A DNA stretch of 64,000 nucleotides from Clostridia bacterium (lineage in GTDB: Bacteria; Bacillota; Clostridia; Oscillospirales; Acutalibacteraceae). This document shows, one piece after another, positions 16,862-26,126 of this stretch (positions are counted from its first letter, which is position 1; every line of letters begins with the position of its first letter). Location of the stretch: NCBI GenBank assembly GCA_017503785.1, contig JAFVSK010000006.1, positions 114,074 through 178,073 on the forward strand, in the 5' to 3' direction. Position numbers and translations under genes: made by a program. The notes under the pieces were generated by a model that saw nothing but the letters and a program-made list of their open reading frames with translations, ran no database searches and was not told the DNA's origin.

Positions 16862-18025
16862 ATGAAAAAATTTCTCGCCGTGTTCATTGTTGTTGCCATG
16901 CTGTTCACCGCAACGGCTTGCGGCAAAACCGAGCCGTTGGTGCCGCCCACCGAAGGGCAATTATATACAGAGATGGGTATTCCGCTTGAATTGACCTATA
17001 GAAGCGGCGGTGTCGAACGCTGTGCATGGGACGTTGAGATGTATAACAACCGCCTATACGTGGGCAGCGGCGATTACGACAGAAATTGCGGCCCCGTAAA
17101 CGTGTGGTACTATGACTTCGAGAAAAAGTCGTGGGAGATCGACGGATTTCTCAAGGATGAACAAATTGGGCGTTTTCGCGTTATTGACAACAAGCTGTAC
17201 GTCCCCGGCTTCGATCCGCGCTCCTCTTGGGAACGCGGAACCTACTACGTGCTGGACGGCGAAAACTGGCAAACCTACGAATCGCTCACGAACGCCGCGC
17301 ACAACTTTGATATCATCAAGCACGACGGCAAGCTGTTTGCCGGACTGGGCTCCGTTTCGGGAGGCAGCCCCATTCTGGTCACCACCGATGAAACCGCGTG
17401 GGAGCCCGTTGCCTTGTATAAGGACGGCGCTGAGGTGAACACCGAAAACTACACCTACGTGCGCGTGTACGATTTCTTTACGCTAAACGGCGAGCTGTAC
17501 GCCTATTTCCGCCTCGGCGGCAACGGACTTCCCTCGTTTTATGATATCTATCGCTACGACGGCGAAAAATTCGTTTTCCACAGCGATTTAGCCTCAAAGC
17601 TCACCTACAACCGGCGAAACACCTACACGCATTTCCAGCAAAACGTGGAATACAAGGGCTATCAATATTTCACCACCGGGAATTTCTATCGCTCGGCCGA
17701 TATGATCACACCCGAACCCCTCACGCTCGACGGAGATGCCGAGGTGAACGACCTGCGCGTTATCGGTAAAAAGCTGTATGCCCTGTGCAGTGAGGAATAC
17801 GTCACCGACGAGGGCGACGTTGCGTTTTACAACTCGCTGCGTGTAACCAAGGACGGCCAAAACTACACCGAGGTGTTTCGTTTCTCCTACCCTGTTCGGG
17901 CCCTCAGCTTCACCTATCAAAGCGGCACGGTGTTTCTCGGCATGGGCTTCGGCACCAAAGCCGCCAAAGACTTCGGTTATTATAACGAAAACGGCATGAT
18001 CCTCGCCATCAACAAAAAACTGTAA
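16862..18025 (+). CDS. secreted lipoprotein of unknown function, beta-propeller-like
   Basis: 387 residues. Lipoprotein signal with lipobox TATAC|G at residues 17-22. The rest consists of repeating units of the type 'NNRLYVGSG', 'DNKLYVPG', 'DGKLFAGLG', 'NGELYAYFR', 'GKKLYALCS', each followed by an aromatic-rich strand. This spacing suggests a six- or seven-bladed propeller of the Kelch/sialidase-like sort. No catalytic motif was recognised. ATG with SD AAGGAG at 8 nt; the GTG at 16853 overlaps the SD. Monocistronic, with its own promoter and terminator. The divergent neighbour is the maltodextrin block, but a sugar role is not shown. Confidence 0.75.
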   Translation: MKKFLAVFIVVAMLFTATACGKTEPLVPPTEGQLYTEMGIPLELTYRSGGVERCAWDVEMYNNRLYVGSGDYDRNCGPVNVWYYDFEKKSWEIDGFLKDEQIGRFRVIDNKLYVPGFDPRSSWERGTYYVLDGENWQTYESLTNAAHNFDIIKHDGKLFAGLGSVSGGSPILVTTDETAWEPVALYKDGAEVNTENYTYVRVYDFFTLNGELYAYFRLGGNGLPSFYDIYRYDGEKFVFHSDLASKLTYNRRNTYTHFQQNVEYKGYQYFTTGNFYRSADMITPEPLTLDGDAEVNDLRVIGKKLYALCSEEYVTDEGDVAFYNSLRVTKDGQNYTEVFRFSYPVRALSFTYQSGTVFLGMGFGTKAAKDFGYYNENGMILAINKKL

Positions 18026-18036
18026 TACGGAAAATC

Positions 18037-18068
18037 AAAATCCGCTCTTGAAAAAGAGCGGATTTTTT
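18037..18068. terminator. bidirectional terminator
   Basis: Arms AAAATCCGCTCTT / AAGAGCGGATTTT with a GAAA loop and a T-run, between the convergent lipoprotein and SDR genes. Confidence 0.88.
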
Positions 18069-18074
18069 ATGCTC

Positions 18075-18806
18075 TTAAATCACAAAGCCGCCGTTGACAC
18101 CCAACACCTGTCCCGTAATGAACGAGGCGCGCTCGGATGCCAAAAACAACAACGCTTCGGCCACGTCCTCGGGCGTGCCCAAACGCCCCAGCGGCGTTTC
18201 CTCGGAAAGCGCGGTGCGGGTCTCCTCGTCAAAAGCGGCGCACATGGCCGTGTCGATCACGCCGGGGGTCACGCAATTCACCGTAATGCCCGAAGGCCCC
18301 AGCTCCTTGGCCAGCGCCTTGGTGAAGCCAATGAGCCCCGCCTTCGCGGCAGAATACGCCACCTCGCACGAGGCCCCCACCTCGCCCCACATGGACGATA
18401 CCGTGAGAATACACCCGCTGTGACGGCTCACCATCTGCGGCACCAGTGCGTGCGCCAAATGATAGGCGCCGTCTAAATGCACGCCCAGCATCCGCCGCCA
18501 CTCATCGGGCGTGGTGTCGGTCAGCAAGGCCTGCTGTGCCACACCGGCGTTGTGAATAAGCACGTCTATCCTGCCGCAGCGCTGCAGCACGGTTTCAACC
18601 AGTCTTTCCACGGCGGCCGCATCGGCCACGTCGGCACACACGGCAAACGCATCACCGCCCGCAGCGGTAATATCGCGTACCACAGCCTCGGCACCCTCAC
18701 GGTCGGTACAGTAATTCACCGCCACCGTGTAGCCGTTGGCCGCAAACAAGCGGGCTGCCGCCGCGCCGATACCGCGCGAGGCACCCGAGATCACTACCGT
18801 TTTCAT
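18075..18806 (-). CDS. SDR family oxidoreductase, FabG-like
   Basis: 243 residues, classical short-chain dehydrogenase. Cofactor motif SGASRGIGAAAA (TGxxxGIG type), NAG motif (LIHNAGVAQ), catalytic Ser in TVSSMWG, YSAAK (Tyr and Lys), and the C-terminal GQVLGVNGGF of FabG-like enzymes. It probably reduces 3-oxoacyl or similar carbonyls with NAD(P)H; the exact substrate is unknown. Last gene of the co-directional run prfC - arsC-like - mutY - dCMP deaminase - SDR; it starts 3 bases after the deaminase stop. Confidence 0.88.
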   Translation of the reverse strand: MKTVVISGASRGIGAAAARLFAANGYTVAVNYCTDREGAEAVVRDITAAGGDAFAVCADVADAAAVERLVETVLQRCGRIDVLIHNAGVAQQALLTDTTPDEWRRMLGVHLDGAYHLAHALVPQMVSRHSGCILTVSSMWGEVGASCEVAYSAAKAGLIGFTKALAKELGPSGITVNCVTPGVIDTAMCAAFDEETRTALSEETPLGRLGTPEDVAEALLFLASERASFITGQVLGVNGGFVI

Positions 18807-18809
18807 CGC

Positions 18810-19289
18810 TTACAGCTCCAGGGTAACCGACTTACCGCTAAAGGTAAACGGACGGTAGATAACGCCCGTCATATCGAACATACGCTTCGAAGCGATCACC
18901 GAATCGGTTTCGGCGTATTTATCCTGCAAATAGATGACCTCGCGAATACCCGACTGAATGATCGCCTTGGCACATTCGTTGCAGGGGAACAGCGTGGTAT
19001 ACACCTTCGCCCCCTCCAAGCCTGCGCGGCCATGGTTTAAAATGGCGTTCAGCTCGGCGTGACACACGAACAAATACTTGGTGTCCAGCGGCTCGCCGTC
19101 GCGGTCCCAGGGCATCACGTCGTCGGAGCAGCCGATGGGCATGCCGTTGTAGCCCATCGACAAGATCTTATTATCCTGCCCCACGATGCAAGCACCCACC
19201 TGCGTACCGGGGTCCTTGCTGCGCTGCGCCGAAAGCAACGCGACTCCCATAAAATATTCATCCCAGGACAAGTAGTTTTCCCGTTTCAT
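18810..19289 (-). CDS. comEB: dCMP deaminase (ComEB family)
   Basis: 159 residues. The zinc and catalytic motifs are both present: CHAELNA (His, Glu) and LFPCNECAKAIIQ (two Cys). An N-terminal SWDEYFMGVALLSAQRSKDPGTQVGACIV segment is typical. The enzyme deaminates dCMP to dUMP for dTMP synthesis. Its ATG overlaps the mutY stop (ATGA). The symbol follows the Bacillus family name; a competence role is not implied. Confidence 0.92.
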   Translation of the reverse strand: MKRENYLSWDEYFMGVALLSAQRSKDPGTQVGACIVGQDNKILSMGYNGMPIGCSDDVMPWDRDGEPLDTKYLFVCHAELNAILNHGRAGLEGAKVYTTLFPCNECAKAIIQSGIREVIYLQDKYAETDSVIASKRMFDMTGVIYRPFTFSGKSVTLEL

Positions 19290-20353
19290 TGAACATCCTC
19301 CTCAATTTCGAGTTGTTGGGGTAGCGCGGTGGTATAGGTGCGAAACGCCGTGGGCAGCGCGTAGGCTGCCAGCTCCTCGGCGGTAACAAGTACGTAATCC
19401 TCTTTCGGAGTAAAGGGCTTCACCCTTACAAGCAATCCGTTCATGCGCCATTCCACGTGCGAAAACACGTGACGCCCCTCCCCGAGCGGCTCGGCAGACA
19501 GCACCGTGCTCGGCAGCGGCTCGGCCTCCTCGGTGAGCACGTTCGGCAGCTCCCACAGCCCCGAAAGCAGCCCCTTTGCCGGTCGCTTGTGCAGCAGCAC
19601 ACGCGGCACAGCCTCCTCGGTAATCACGGTATACACCGTGCGCCGCTCCACGCGCCGTGCCTTGGGTGCTGCCCGTGTGGGCAGCTCACGCGCACGCTCG
19701 GTGCCGGCTACGGCGCAATACTCGCGCACAGGGCACTCCGCACATTTGGGCATGGTATTCGGCAAACACACCGTCTCGCCCAGTTCCATTAAGCCTTGAT
19801 TAAACGCTCCGGGCGCCTCGGCAGGCACCAGCCGCTTGGCCAGCGCCGACAGTTCGCGCCGCGGCACGGTTTGCATCACGTCGCGGTCGTCGTCGGTCAG
19901 GCGTGCGAGCACGCGCAGCACGTTACCGTCCACCGCAGGCTCACACTTGCCAAACGCCATCGAAGCAATGGCCCCGGCGGTATAATCACCGATACCGGGC
20001 AACCGTCGCAGCTCGTCGAACGACGAGGGCAGCTCGCCGCCGTACTCGCGCATTACCAGCTGCGCTGCTTTTTGCAGGTTGCGCACACGGCTGTAATAGC
20101 CAAGACCCTCCCACAGCTTCAGCAGCACATCCTCGGGCGCTTCTGCCAAATCGCGAATGGTGGGCAGCGCCGCCATAAATCGCTCAAAATACGGCAATGC
20201 CGCTTCAATGCGCGTTTGCTGCAGCATAATTTCCGACACCCACACCCGATACGGCGTGGGCTGCGTGCGCCACGGAAACGCCCGCTCGTGCGCCAGATAC
20301 CACGCCACCAGCGGCTCGGCAAGACCCTCGATCGGCTTTATTCGCTGCGCCAT
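19286..20353 (-). CDS. mutY: A/G-specific adenine glycosylase
   Basis: 355 residues. N-terminal HhH-GPD domain with RRLPGIGDYTAGAI (about residues 110-125) and catalytic Asp in AVDGNVLRVLARL. The [4Fe-4S] cluster is bound by Cys in CLPNTMPKCAECPVREYC. The C-terminal NUDIX-like domain recognises 8-oxoG. It removes adenine opposite 8-oxoguanine. The ATG at 20353 has GGAGG with 10-nt spacing and overlaps the end of the ArsC-like gene by 16 bases; a TTG at 20362 lies too close to the SD. Confidence 0.94.
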   Translation of the reverse strand: MAQRIKPIEGLAEPLVAWYLAHERAFPWRTQPTPYRVWVSEIMLQQTRIEAALPYFERFMAALPTIRDLAEAPEDVLLKLWEGLGYYSRVRNLQKAAQLVMREYGGELPSSFDELRRLPGIGDYTAGAIASMAFGKCEPAVDGNVLRVLARLTDDDRDVMQTVPRRELSALAKRLVPAEAPGAFNQGLMELGETVCLPNTMPKCAECPVREYCAVAGTERARELPTRAAPKARRVERRTVYTVITEEAVPRVLLHKRPAKGLLSGLWELPNVLTEEAEPLPSTVLSAEPLGEGRHVFSHVEWRMNGLLVRVKPFTPKEDYVLVTAEELAAYALPTAFRTYTTALPQQLEIEEDVQ

Positions 20354-20679
20354 TGTTCCCAAACCTCCGGGCAGTAGCCCACCGTGGCTTTTTTGCCGTT
20401 GCGCACGATCGGTGTGCGCAACGCCTGCGGCGACTCCAGCAGCTTTTCCAGCTTATCCTCGTTATGCGCCAGATAGCGGATCAGCGTGGCCTCCTTGGCC
20501 TTTTCGTCGATCACGGCATCCAAGCCGCCCACCGCCGCCAGCACGCTTTCCAGCTCGCGGCGACGAATACCGTATTTATCCAACTCAACGCGCTGATACG
20601 GAATACGGCGTTCCTTAAAATACCGTTCGGCTTTTTTGGTGTCGAAGCATTTCGAACGGCCGAAAATCTGAATATTCAT
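20338..20679 (-). CDS. ArsC/Spx-family thioredoxin-fold protein
   Basis: 113 residues. N-terminal IQIFGRSKCFDTKKAERYFKERRIPYQRVEL is the ArsC/Spx/YffB signature with one Cys (no CxxC). The C-terminal TPIVRNGKKATVGYCPEVWEQW matches the YffB/ArsC end, where the Arg of the RTP motif is conserved (ALRTPIVR). Real arsenate reductase activity is uncertain; many such proteins are uncharacterised thiol reductases or Spx-like. No ars genes are nearby. It lies between prfC and mutY in one run; ATG at 20679, SD AGAGG. Confidence 0.8.
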   Translation of the reverse strand: MNIQIFGRSKCFDTKKAERYFKERRIPYQRVELDKYGIRRRELESVLAAVGGLDAVIDEKAKEATLIRYLAHNEDKLEKLLESPQALRTPIVRNGKKATVGYCPEVWEQWRSE

Positions 20680-20688
20680 ACCCACCTC

Positions 20689-22275
20689 TTACGTGCGGCT
20701 GAATTCCTGCAGCTCCAACCCCTTGTTGTGCTCCAGTGCCCAGCTGATATTCCACTCGCTGGTGAACAAAAGCAACGGATTTCCGTGCAGATCCTGCACA
20801 CGACGGGTGTCGGAGGTGAGATCCAGCGCCTTCACGTCGATCTCCTCGTTCACGATCCAACGAATATACGAATACGGCAGGCTTTCCATGATGACATCGA
20901 CACCGTATTCGTTTTTAAGACGGTACTCCAGCACTTCAAACTGCAACGTACCCACAACGCCCACGATCACCTCTTCCATACCGCCGCCCAGCTCCTGGAA
21001 GATCTGAATGGCACCCTCCTGCGCGATCTGCGAGGTGCCCTTGATGAACTGCTTGCGCTTCATGGTATCCTTTTGGCGCACCAAGCGGAAATGCTCGGGT
21101 GCAAAGGTGGGTATTCCCTCAAACTGCACCTTTTTGGCACCGGCACACACGGTATCACCAATGGAGAATACACCGGGATCGAACACGCCGATGATATCGC
21201 CGGCATAGGCTTCCTCCACGATCTCGCGGTCCTGTGCCATCATTTGCTGCGGCTGCGACAGTTTCGCCTTGCGGCCGCCCTGCACGTGAAATACCTCCTG
21301 CGACTTTTCGAAACGCCCCGAGCAGATGCGCATAAACGCAATACGGTCGCGGTGCGCCTTGTTCATGTTTGCCTGAATTTTAAACACGAACGCCGAAAAA
21401 TCCTCGTCGAACGGATCCACCTCGCCCTGCGTGCAGCGGCGCGGCAGCGGCGGCGTGGTCATTTTTAAGAAATTCTCCAAAAACGGCTGCACACCAAAGT
21501 TTGTGAGTGCCGAACCGAAAAACACGGGCGACAGCTTACCGCTGCGCACGCGCTCCAGATCAAATTCACCGCCCGCACCGTCTAACAGCTCGCGGTCGTC
21601 CATCAGCGTTTGATACAGCTCGTCGCCCAGCAGCTCCTCCAGTGCAGGATCGTCAATATCCGTCACCTGCTCGTCGGCAGCATGACCGATGCCGTTATAC
21701 ACGAACGACAGCACACGGTTGCGATCGCGTTCATACACACCCTTGAACCGCTTGCCCGAACCAATGGGCCAGTTCACAGGATAGGTTTCAATGCCCAGCA
21801 CGTTTTCGATCTCGGCCATCAATTCGTAGGGGTCGCGTGCTTCGCGGTCCATCTTATTAATGAACGTAAATACGGGAATGTCGCGCATCATGCACACCTT
21901 AAACAGCTTAATGGTCTGCTTTTCCACACCCTTTGAAGCGTCGATGACCATCACGGCCGAGTCGGCCGCCATCAGCGTGCGATAGGTATCCTCCGAGAAA
22001 TCCTGGTGACCGGGGGTATCCAGAATGTTCACGCAGTAGCCGTCGTATTCAAACTGCAGCACCGACGAGGTAACCGAAATACCGCGCTGCTTTTCGATCT
22101 CCATCCAGTCGGACACCGCGTGCTTCATCGACTTTTTGCCCTTGACCATACCGGCCGAAGCAATGGCACCGCCATACAACAGAAATTTTTCGGTTAAGGT
22201 GGTTTTACCGGCGTCGGGGTGCGAAATGATCGCAAAGGTACGGCGCCGTTCAATTTCGTTTTTCAAATTCGCCAC
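20689..22275 (-). CDS. prfC: peptide chain release factor 3 (RF3)
   Basis: 528 residues, full length. GTPase motifs: SHPDAGKTTLTEK (G1), RGISVTSS (G2), LDTPGHQDFSEDT (G3, catalytic His intact) and NKMDREARDP (G4). RF3 removes RF1/RF2 from the ribosome after peptide release. ATG with TTGGAGGAA upstream. A promoter with 17-bp spacing overlaps the end of cca, so prfC probably starts its own transcript and leads the arsC-like/mutY/comEB/SDR genes. Confidence 0.95.
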   Translation of the reverse strand: MANLKNEIERRRTFAIISHPDAGKTTLTEKFLLYGGAIASAGMVKGKKSMKHAVSDWMEIEKQRGISVTSSVLQFEYDGYCVNILDTPGHQDFSEDTYRTLMAADSAVMVIDASKGVEKQTIKLFKVCMMRDIPVFTFINKMDREARDPYELMAEIENVLGIETYPVNWPIGSGKRFKGVYERDRNRVLSFVYNGIGHAADEQVTDIDDPALEELLGDELYQTLMDDRELLDGAGGEFDLERVRSGKLSPVFFGSALTNFGVQPFLENFLKMTTPPLPRRCTQGEVDPFDEDFSAFVFKIQANMNKAHRDRIAFMRICSGRFEKSQEVFHVQGGRKAKLSQPQQMMAQDREIVEEAYAGDIIGVFDPGVFSIGDTVCAGAKKVQFEGIPTFAPEHFRLVRQKDTMKRKQFIKGTSQIAQEGAIQIFQELGGGMEEVIVGVVGTLQFEVLEYRLKNEYGVDVIMESLPYSYIRWIVNEEIDVKALDLTSDTRRVQDLHGNPLLLFTSEWNISWALEHNKGLELQEFSRT

Positions 22276-22311
22276 GGGTGTTCCTCCAAGCTAATAAACT
22301 ATATCCGAATT

Positions 22312-22340
22312 ATTGTACCTTTTTTTTAAGAAATAATCAA
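22312..22340 (-). promoter_or_regulatory. sigma-A promoter of prfC
   Basis: Minus strand: TTGATT (22340-22335), 17-bp spacer, TACAAT (22317-22312). The -35 lies inside the 3' end of cca. Confidence 0.65.
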
Positions 22341-23666
22341 GTGTTTTTGTGCAGATAATGCGGCAAGCAGTGCCTCGCGGTCGTTGGGGCACTCTCCGTC
22401 GAGCACCATATCCAGTGCCATCTGTAAAGCACGCCCCACTGCCTTACCGTGCGGAAACCCAGCCTCAAGCAAAATATCCCCGTTAATCGCCAGCTTATCT
22501 GCCGAGGTGCACTGCCCCTCTGCCACCACGCGGTCGATGCGCTCACGCAGACGGTACAGTTCATGTTTGCGTGCCGGCGGCAGGTTAGCGGCGTGACCGT
22601 TGCAGTCGCCCTCTTTTACGTCCAGCAGCCAGCGCAGCGCTTGCTCGCCCAGCCGATAGATCCACCGCCGCACACCGGCATCGGTTTCGGGGATCGGGTC
22701 GTCGTGATGCCGTATCAGTCGGCACACGGTGTCGATGGTGCGGTTATCGTATCGCAAGCGGCGCAGCGCCGCGTGTGCCATCTCGGCACCGATGGCGGGA
22801 TGGTTGGGAAAATGCCCAAAGCCCTCGCGGATCTGTTCAAAGGCACCGGGCTTGCCGCAATCGTGCAACAGCAGCGCCAACCGCACCGGCAGCACGGGCG
22901 GCGAAGACTCCAGCGCCGCAATGGTGTGCTCCAGCACGTCTTTATCGTGGTAGGGATTGTATTGCCACACTCCTGCCATCTTTTCCAATTCGGGGAGCAC
23001 GGGGTACAGCACCGCTGCAAACTGCCGCAGCACACGTCCTGCATAGTCCCCCACCAGTAAACGGTTGAGCTCGGCCTGAATACGCTCGGCTGACACCGCC
23101 GAGAGCAGCGGCGCACAGGAAAACAACGCCTGCGCCGTGCTTTCCTCAATGGTAAACCCATACGTGGCCGCAAACCGCAACGCGCGCAAAACACGCAGCG
23201 CATCCTCGTTAAAGCGTTCCTCGGCAACTCCTACACAGCGCAGCAGCTTGTTTTGAAGATCGGCTTCGCCGCCGAACGGATCGCACAAGCCGCCGTGCGG
23301 CTCCCACGCCATCGCATTCACCGTAAAATCCCGACGGCGCAGATCCTCGGTGATCTCGCTCACAAAGCGCACCTCATCGGGGCGACGGTGATCGCGATAA
23401 GCGCCCTCCACGCGGTAGGTAGTGATCTCCAGCGGCATCGACTCGATGAGCACCGTCACCGTGCCGTGCTTCTCGCCGGTGGGGATCACGCGATGATCGG
23501 CAAACACAGCGCTCACCTGCTGCGGGAGCGCGTTGGTGGTCAGGTCCCAATCGTGCGGGGACAACCCCAGCAAGCTGTCGCGCACACAACCGCCCACAAC
23601 GTGACAGGCAAAGCCCGCCCCCTGCAACCGATCAACGGCAAACAGCACCTGCTGCGGCAGCTTCAC
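22326..23666 (-). CDS. cca: CCA tRNA nucleotidyltransferase / poly(A) polymerase family
   Basis: 446 residues, class II. Head domain: HVVGGCVRDSLLGLSPHDWDLTTNA with the two metal Asp; RRDFTVNAMAWE; then ERFNEDALRVLRALRFAATYGF. A C-terminal HD domain is fused (LALLLHDCGKPG ... IRHHDDP), as in many clostridial CCA enzymes with phosphohydrolase activity. It adds or repairs the tRNA 3' CCA. The GTG at 23666 has GGGGG with 7-nt spacing and a promoter 34 nt upstream; a longer reading to 23717 would pass the promoter and is rejected. Confidence 0.92.
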   Translation of the reverse strand: MKLPQQVLFAVDRLQGAGFACHVVGGCVRDSLLGLSPHDWDLTTNALPQQVSAVFADHRVIPTGEKHGTVTVLIESMPLEITTYRVEGAYRDHRRPDEVRFVSEITEDLRRRDFTVNAMAWEPHGGLCDPFGGEADLQNKLLRCVGVAEERFNEDALRVLRALRFAATYGFTIEESTAQALFSCAPLLSAVSAERIQAELNRLLVGDYAGRVLRQFAAVLYPVLPELEKMAGVWQYNPYHDKDVLEHTIAALESSPPVLPVRLALLLHDCGKPGAFEQIREGFGHFPNHPAIGAEMAHAALRRLRYDNRTIDTVCRLIRHHDDPIPETDAGVRRWIYRLGEQALRWLLDVKEGDCNGHAANLPPARKHELYRLRERIDRVVAEGQCTSADKLAINGDILLEAGFPHGKAVGRALQMALDMVLDGECPNDREALLAALSAQKHLIIS

Positions 23667-23699
23667 AAGGATTCCCCCTTTCGCAAAATTTACCATCTC

Positions 23700-23728
23700 A
23701 TCATAGCACGAAAACAACCTATTGTAAA
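23700..23728 (-). promoter_or_regulatory. sigma-A promoter of cca
   Basis: Minus strand: TTTACA (23728-23723), 17-bp spacer, TATGAT (23705-23700). Confidence 0.7.
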
Positions 23729-23739
23729 GCGGATTTCCG

Positions 23740-23768
23740 TTGACAACGCCCCTATATTGTTGTACAAT
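23740..23768 (+). promoter_or_regulatory. consensus sigma-A promoter of the envelope cluster
   Basis: TTGACA (23740-23745), 17-bp spacer, TACAAT (23763-23768). It drives the genes at 23801-27896 and is divergent from the cca promoter. Confidence 0.85.
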
Positions 23769-23800
23769 GTAAGATACTATTGTTTAAGGAAGTGTCAGCT

Positions 23801-24805
23801 ATGCGTCATTCAACAGCACGTACCCGTCGGGTGCCTCCGGTGCTGCGGTTTATCGGCCGCTTTTTCGCCGTGCTGGGCGTTACCGTGCTTTGCATTTTGG
23901 TATTACTGCTCGGTGCGGTATGTATGTTCACCAAGGGTCCGTCCCCCACAGCACGCGATAAATTCGTCTCCACCATGACAGAAACCAGCGCACTCAAATT
24001 TGTGCCGCACATTTTTCTGACAGATGCGGAGGTCAACGATATTTTAAACGGCAACATCATCGTTGAAACCGATGAAACCACCGATACCTCGGTGGATTTC
24101 ACCGAAAAGGACGAAAACGCCCAGCCGTTAGAGCTTATCGACATTGCCGGCCCCACCTATTCCGGCAAGATGCTCATCGTGCAGGATCCCTCACGCGTGA
24201 AGGTAGCCTGCCTGCCGTACTTCAGCGAAGAGGTCGACGGCCGCACCACCGAGGGCTTTGTAAAGCGCAGCGGCGCCGTGGCGGGCATTAACGGCGGCGG
24301 CTTTGTGGATACCAACGGCTTCGGCTCGGGCGGCATGCCCACCGGCATTGTCATTAAAGACGGCAAGCTGGTTTGCGGCGGCACCGGCACGGTCAGCTCC
24401 GTTATTGCGTTCGATAATAACAACCACCTCATCGTCGGCCAGATGAGCGGTGCCCAGGCACTGGAAAAGGGCGTGCGCGATGCCGTCAGCTTCGGTCCGG
24501 CGCTCATCATCAACGGCGAGCCCGCCGAGGTTTCCGGCTCGGGCGGCGGTGTCAATCCCCGCACGGTAATCGGCCAGCGCGCCGACGGTGCCGTGCTGAT
24601 GCTGGCCATCGACGGCCGCCAGGCACACAGCCTGGGTGCTACGTATAAAGATTGCATCGAGGTCATGCTGGAATACGGTGCCATCAACGCCGGCAATCTG
24701 GATGGCGGCAGCTCCACCACGTTGGTCTACAACGGTGAGGTCGTCAACAGCTGCGTGGCTCTGCAGGGCGCACGCTACATTCCCACGGCCTTTGTCGTAA
24801 TGTAA
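23801..24805 (+). CDS. phosphodiester glycosidase (NAGPA/DUF2233) family exoprotein
   Basis: 334 residues. One N-terminal TM segment (about 18-40) exports the rest. The NAGPA-type domain shows AGINGGGF, GTVSSVIAFDNNNHLIVG, NPRTVIGQRADGAVLMLAIDGRQ and the C-terminal GAINAGNLDGGSSTTLVYNGEVVN. The family hydrolyses GlcNAc-1-phosphodiesters or related linkages, in bacteria probably on wall or capsule polymers. ATG at 23801 with AAGGAAG at 8 nt. First of three co-directional envelope genes. Confidence 0.85.
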   Translation: MRHSTARTRRVPPVLRFIGRFFAVLGVTVLCILVLLLGAVCMFTKGPSPTARDKFVSTMTETSALKFVPHIFLTDAEVNDILNGNIIVETDETTDTSVDFTEKDENAQPLELIDIAGPTYSGKMLIVQDPSRVKVACLPYFSEEVDGRTTEGFVKRSGAVAGINGGGFVDTNGFGSGGMPTGIVIKDGKLVCGGTGTVSSVIAFDNNNHLIVGQMSGAQALEKGVRDAVSFGPALIINGEPAEVSGSGGGVNPRTVIGQRADGAVLMLAIDGRQAHSLGATYKDCIEVMLEYGAINAGNLDGGSSTTLVYNGEVVNSCVALQGARYIPTAFVVM

Positions 24806-24819
24806 AGGAGGCAGCCTCA

Positions 24820-26091
24820 ATGTTAGAAGAAAAACAACGTCCCGAAACCGACATTCTCGCCGAGGATGCCCCCCTGGACACTCCCGTTGTCGATAACGAA
24901 GACCTTCCCGCCATCATCATTCCCGAGCCCGAGGTGCAGCCCAAGAAAAAGCGCACCTTTTTAAAGGTGCTCAGCATCTACGCGGCGATCCTGCTGGTGG
25001 TCAGCAGTGTCGCGCTGTATTTTCTGCACGCTTCACTCGCCAAATACGAAGCCGGCACCACCAACGCCGCGCTGCGCAACTATATGAAGTGGGTGGAAAC
25101 CGAAAATTACGAGGCCATCTTTGAATCGGCCGGCTTTGAAGAAAGCAGCTTGAACACCAAAGCGGAATACATTGCCTATTTCGATGCACTGTTCAGCGAT
25201 TGCGGTGAGCTGTCCGTTCGCGAAAAGCCCACCACCGACGGCTCCAAGCGCTACGTGCTGTACGGCGGCGATAAGCGCCTTGCCAACCTTCTGTTGGCCG
25301 TCAGCCCCGAAGATAAGGGCGCCACGTGGTACGTAAACACCGAGCTTGTCTATCAAAAGCCGTTCACGCTGCTCGCCTCCGACGACGTGCGCATCACCGT
25401 AAACGGCACCGATATCAACCTGCTGTCCCTCCCCTCCAAGGAGGTTCAAAGCACGGTATTCTCCGTTGAGGAGGGCGCCGAGCTCGACTTACCCACCGTT
25501 CGCGAATACACGCTGGAGGGGCTGCTCAATCCGCCCACCATCACCGCCTTTTCGTTAAGCGGCGAAGCCTGCACCGTCACGACCAACGATCAGGTCATCC
25601 GCGTGGATCTTCCCGCCACCGCCGAACGGTCCGAAAACGAAGCTCTGGCCATCAAAGCAGCGCATACCTACGCCAAATTCATTGCCAAGGATGCTTCGCG
25701 CACCGAGCTGCTGAAATACATTCACAAGGAAAGCCAGCTGTATCAAACCATTCGCAACTTCAGCAACGTGTGGTTTAATAAGCACGAATCCTACGAATTC
25801 CGCAATACCGTCGTTTCCGACTACAGCTGCTACACTGCCAACGATTTTTCGTGCATCGTCAGCTTCGAACCTGTGTACACCAAAAACGGCAAGCAGATCG
25901 AAGCCGTTCCCGTGCACTACCGCATGACCTTCGTGCTCATCGACGATGAATGGACGTTGTTTGCCTTGTCGCAAACCACCGTTGAAGCCGATGACACCAC
26001 CGGCACCACCACCGCAACCGGTACCGGTACCACCACGGCGGCAGGCACCACAACCACCGCGGTAACAACCACTACCACGGCTGCCGGCTAA
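24820..26091 (+). CDS. single-pass membrane protein with Thr-rich C-terminal tail, unknown function
   Basis: 423 residues. Acidic cytoplasmic N-terminus (1-43), one TM helix (about 46-68, VLSIYAAILLVVSSVALYFL), then an extracytoplasmic region. Two parts look related: YMKWVETENYEAIFESAGF... and a later YAKFIAKDASRTELLKYI...; the second is followed by a beta-rich NTF2-like end (YRMTFVLIDDEWTLFAL). The last about 35 residues are almost only Thr/Ala/Gly. No catalytic motif was recognised. SD AAAGGAGG. It lies 14 bases after the phosphodiester glycosidase gene and about 35 before the DUF2079 gene, so a common envelope role is inferred. Confidence 0.7.
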   Translation: MLEEKQRPETDILAEDAPLDTPVVDNEDLPAIIIPEPEVQPKKKRTFLKVLSIYAAILLVVSSVALYFLHASLAKYEAGTTNAALRNYMKWVETENYEAIFESAGFEESSLNTKAEYIAYFDALFSDCGELSVREKPTTDGSKRYVLYGGDKRLANLLLAVSPEDKGATWYVNTELVYQKPFTLLASDDVRITVNGTDINLLSLPSKEVQSTVFSVEEGAELDLPTVREYTLEGLLNPPTITAFSLSGEACTVTTNDQVIRVDLPATAERSENEALAIKAAHTYAKFIAKDASRTELLKYIHKESQLYQTIRNFSNVWFNKHESYEFRNTVVSDYSCYTANDFSCIVSFEPVYTKNGKQIEAVPVHYRMTFVLIDDEWTLFALSQTTVEADDTTGTTTATGTGTTTAAGTTTTAVTTTTTAAG

Positions 26092-26126
26092 CCGTAATTC
26101 TAAACTTCCCCAAGGAGGTGACTGCC

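Noticed and set aside
20353-21468. 371-codon plus-strand ORF over prfC
   Set aside because: Shadow of prfC; no family features and it runs through the mutual overlap of three real minus-strand genes.
23667-23717. N-terminal extension of cca to 23717
   Set aside because: It would begin upstream of the mapped -10 box; the GTG at 23666 has a strong SD.
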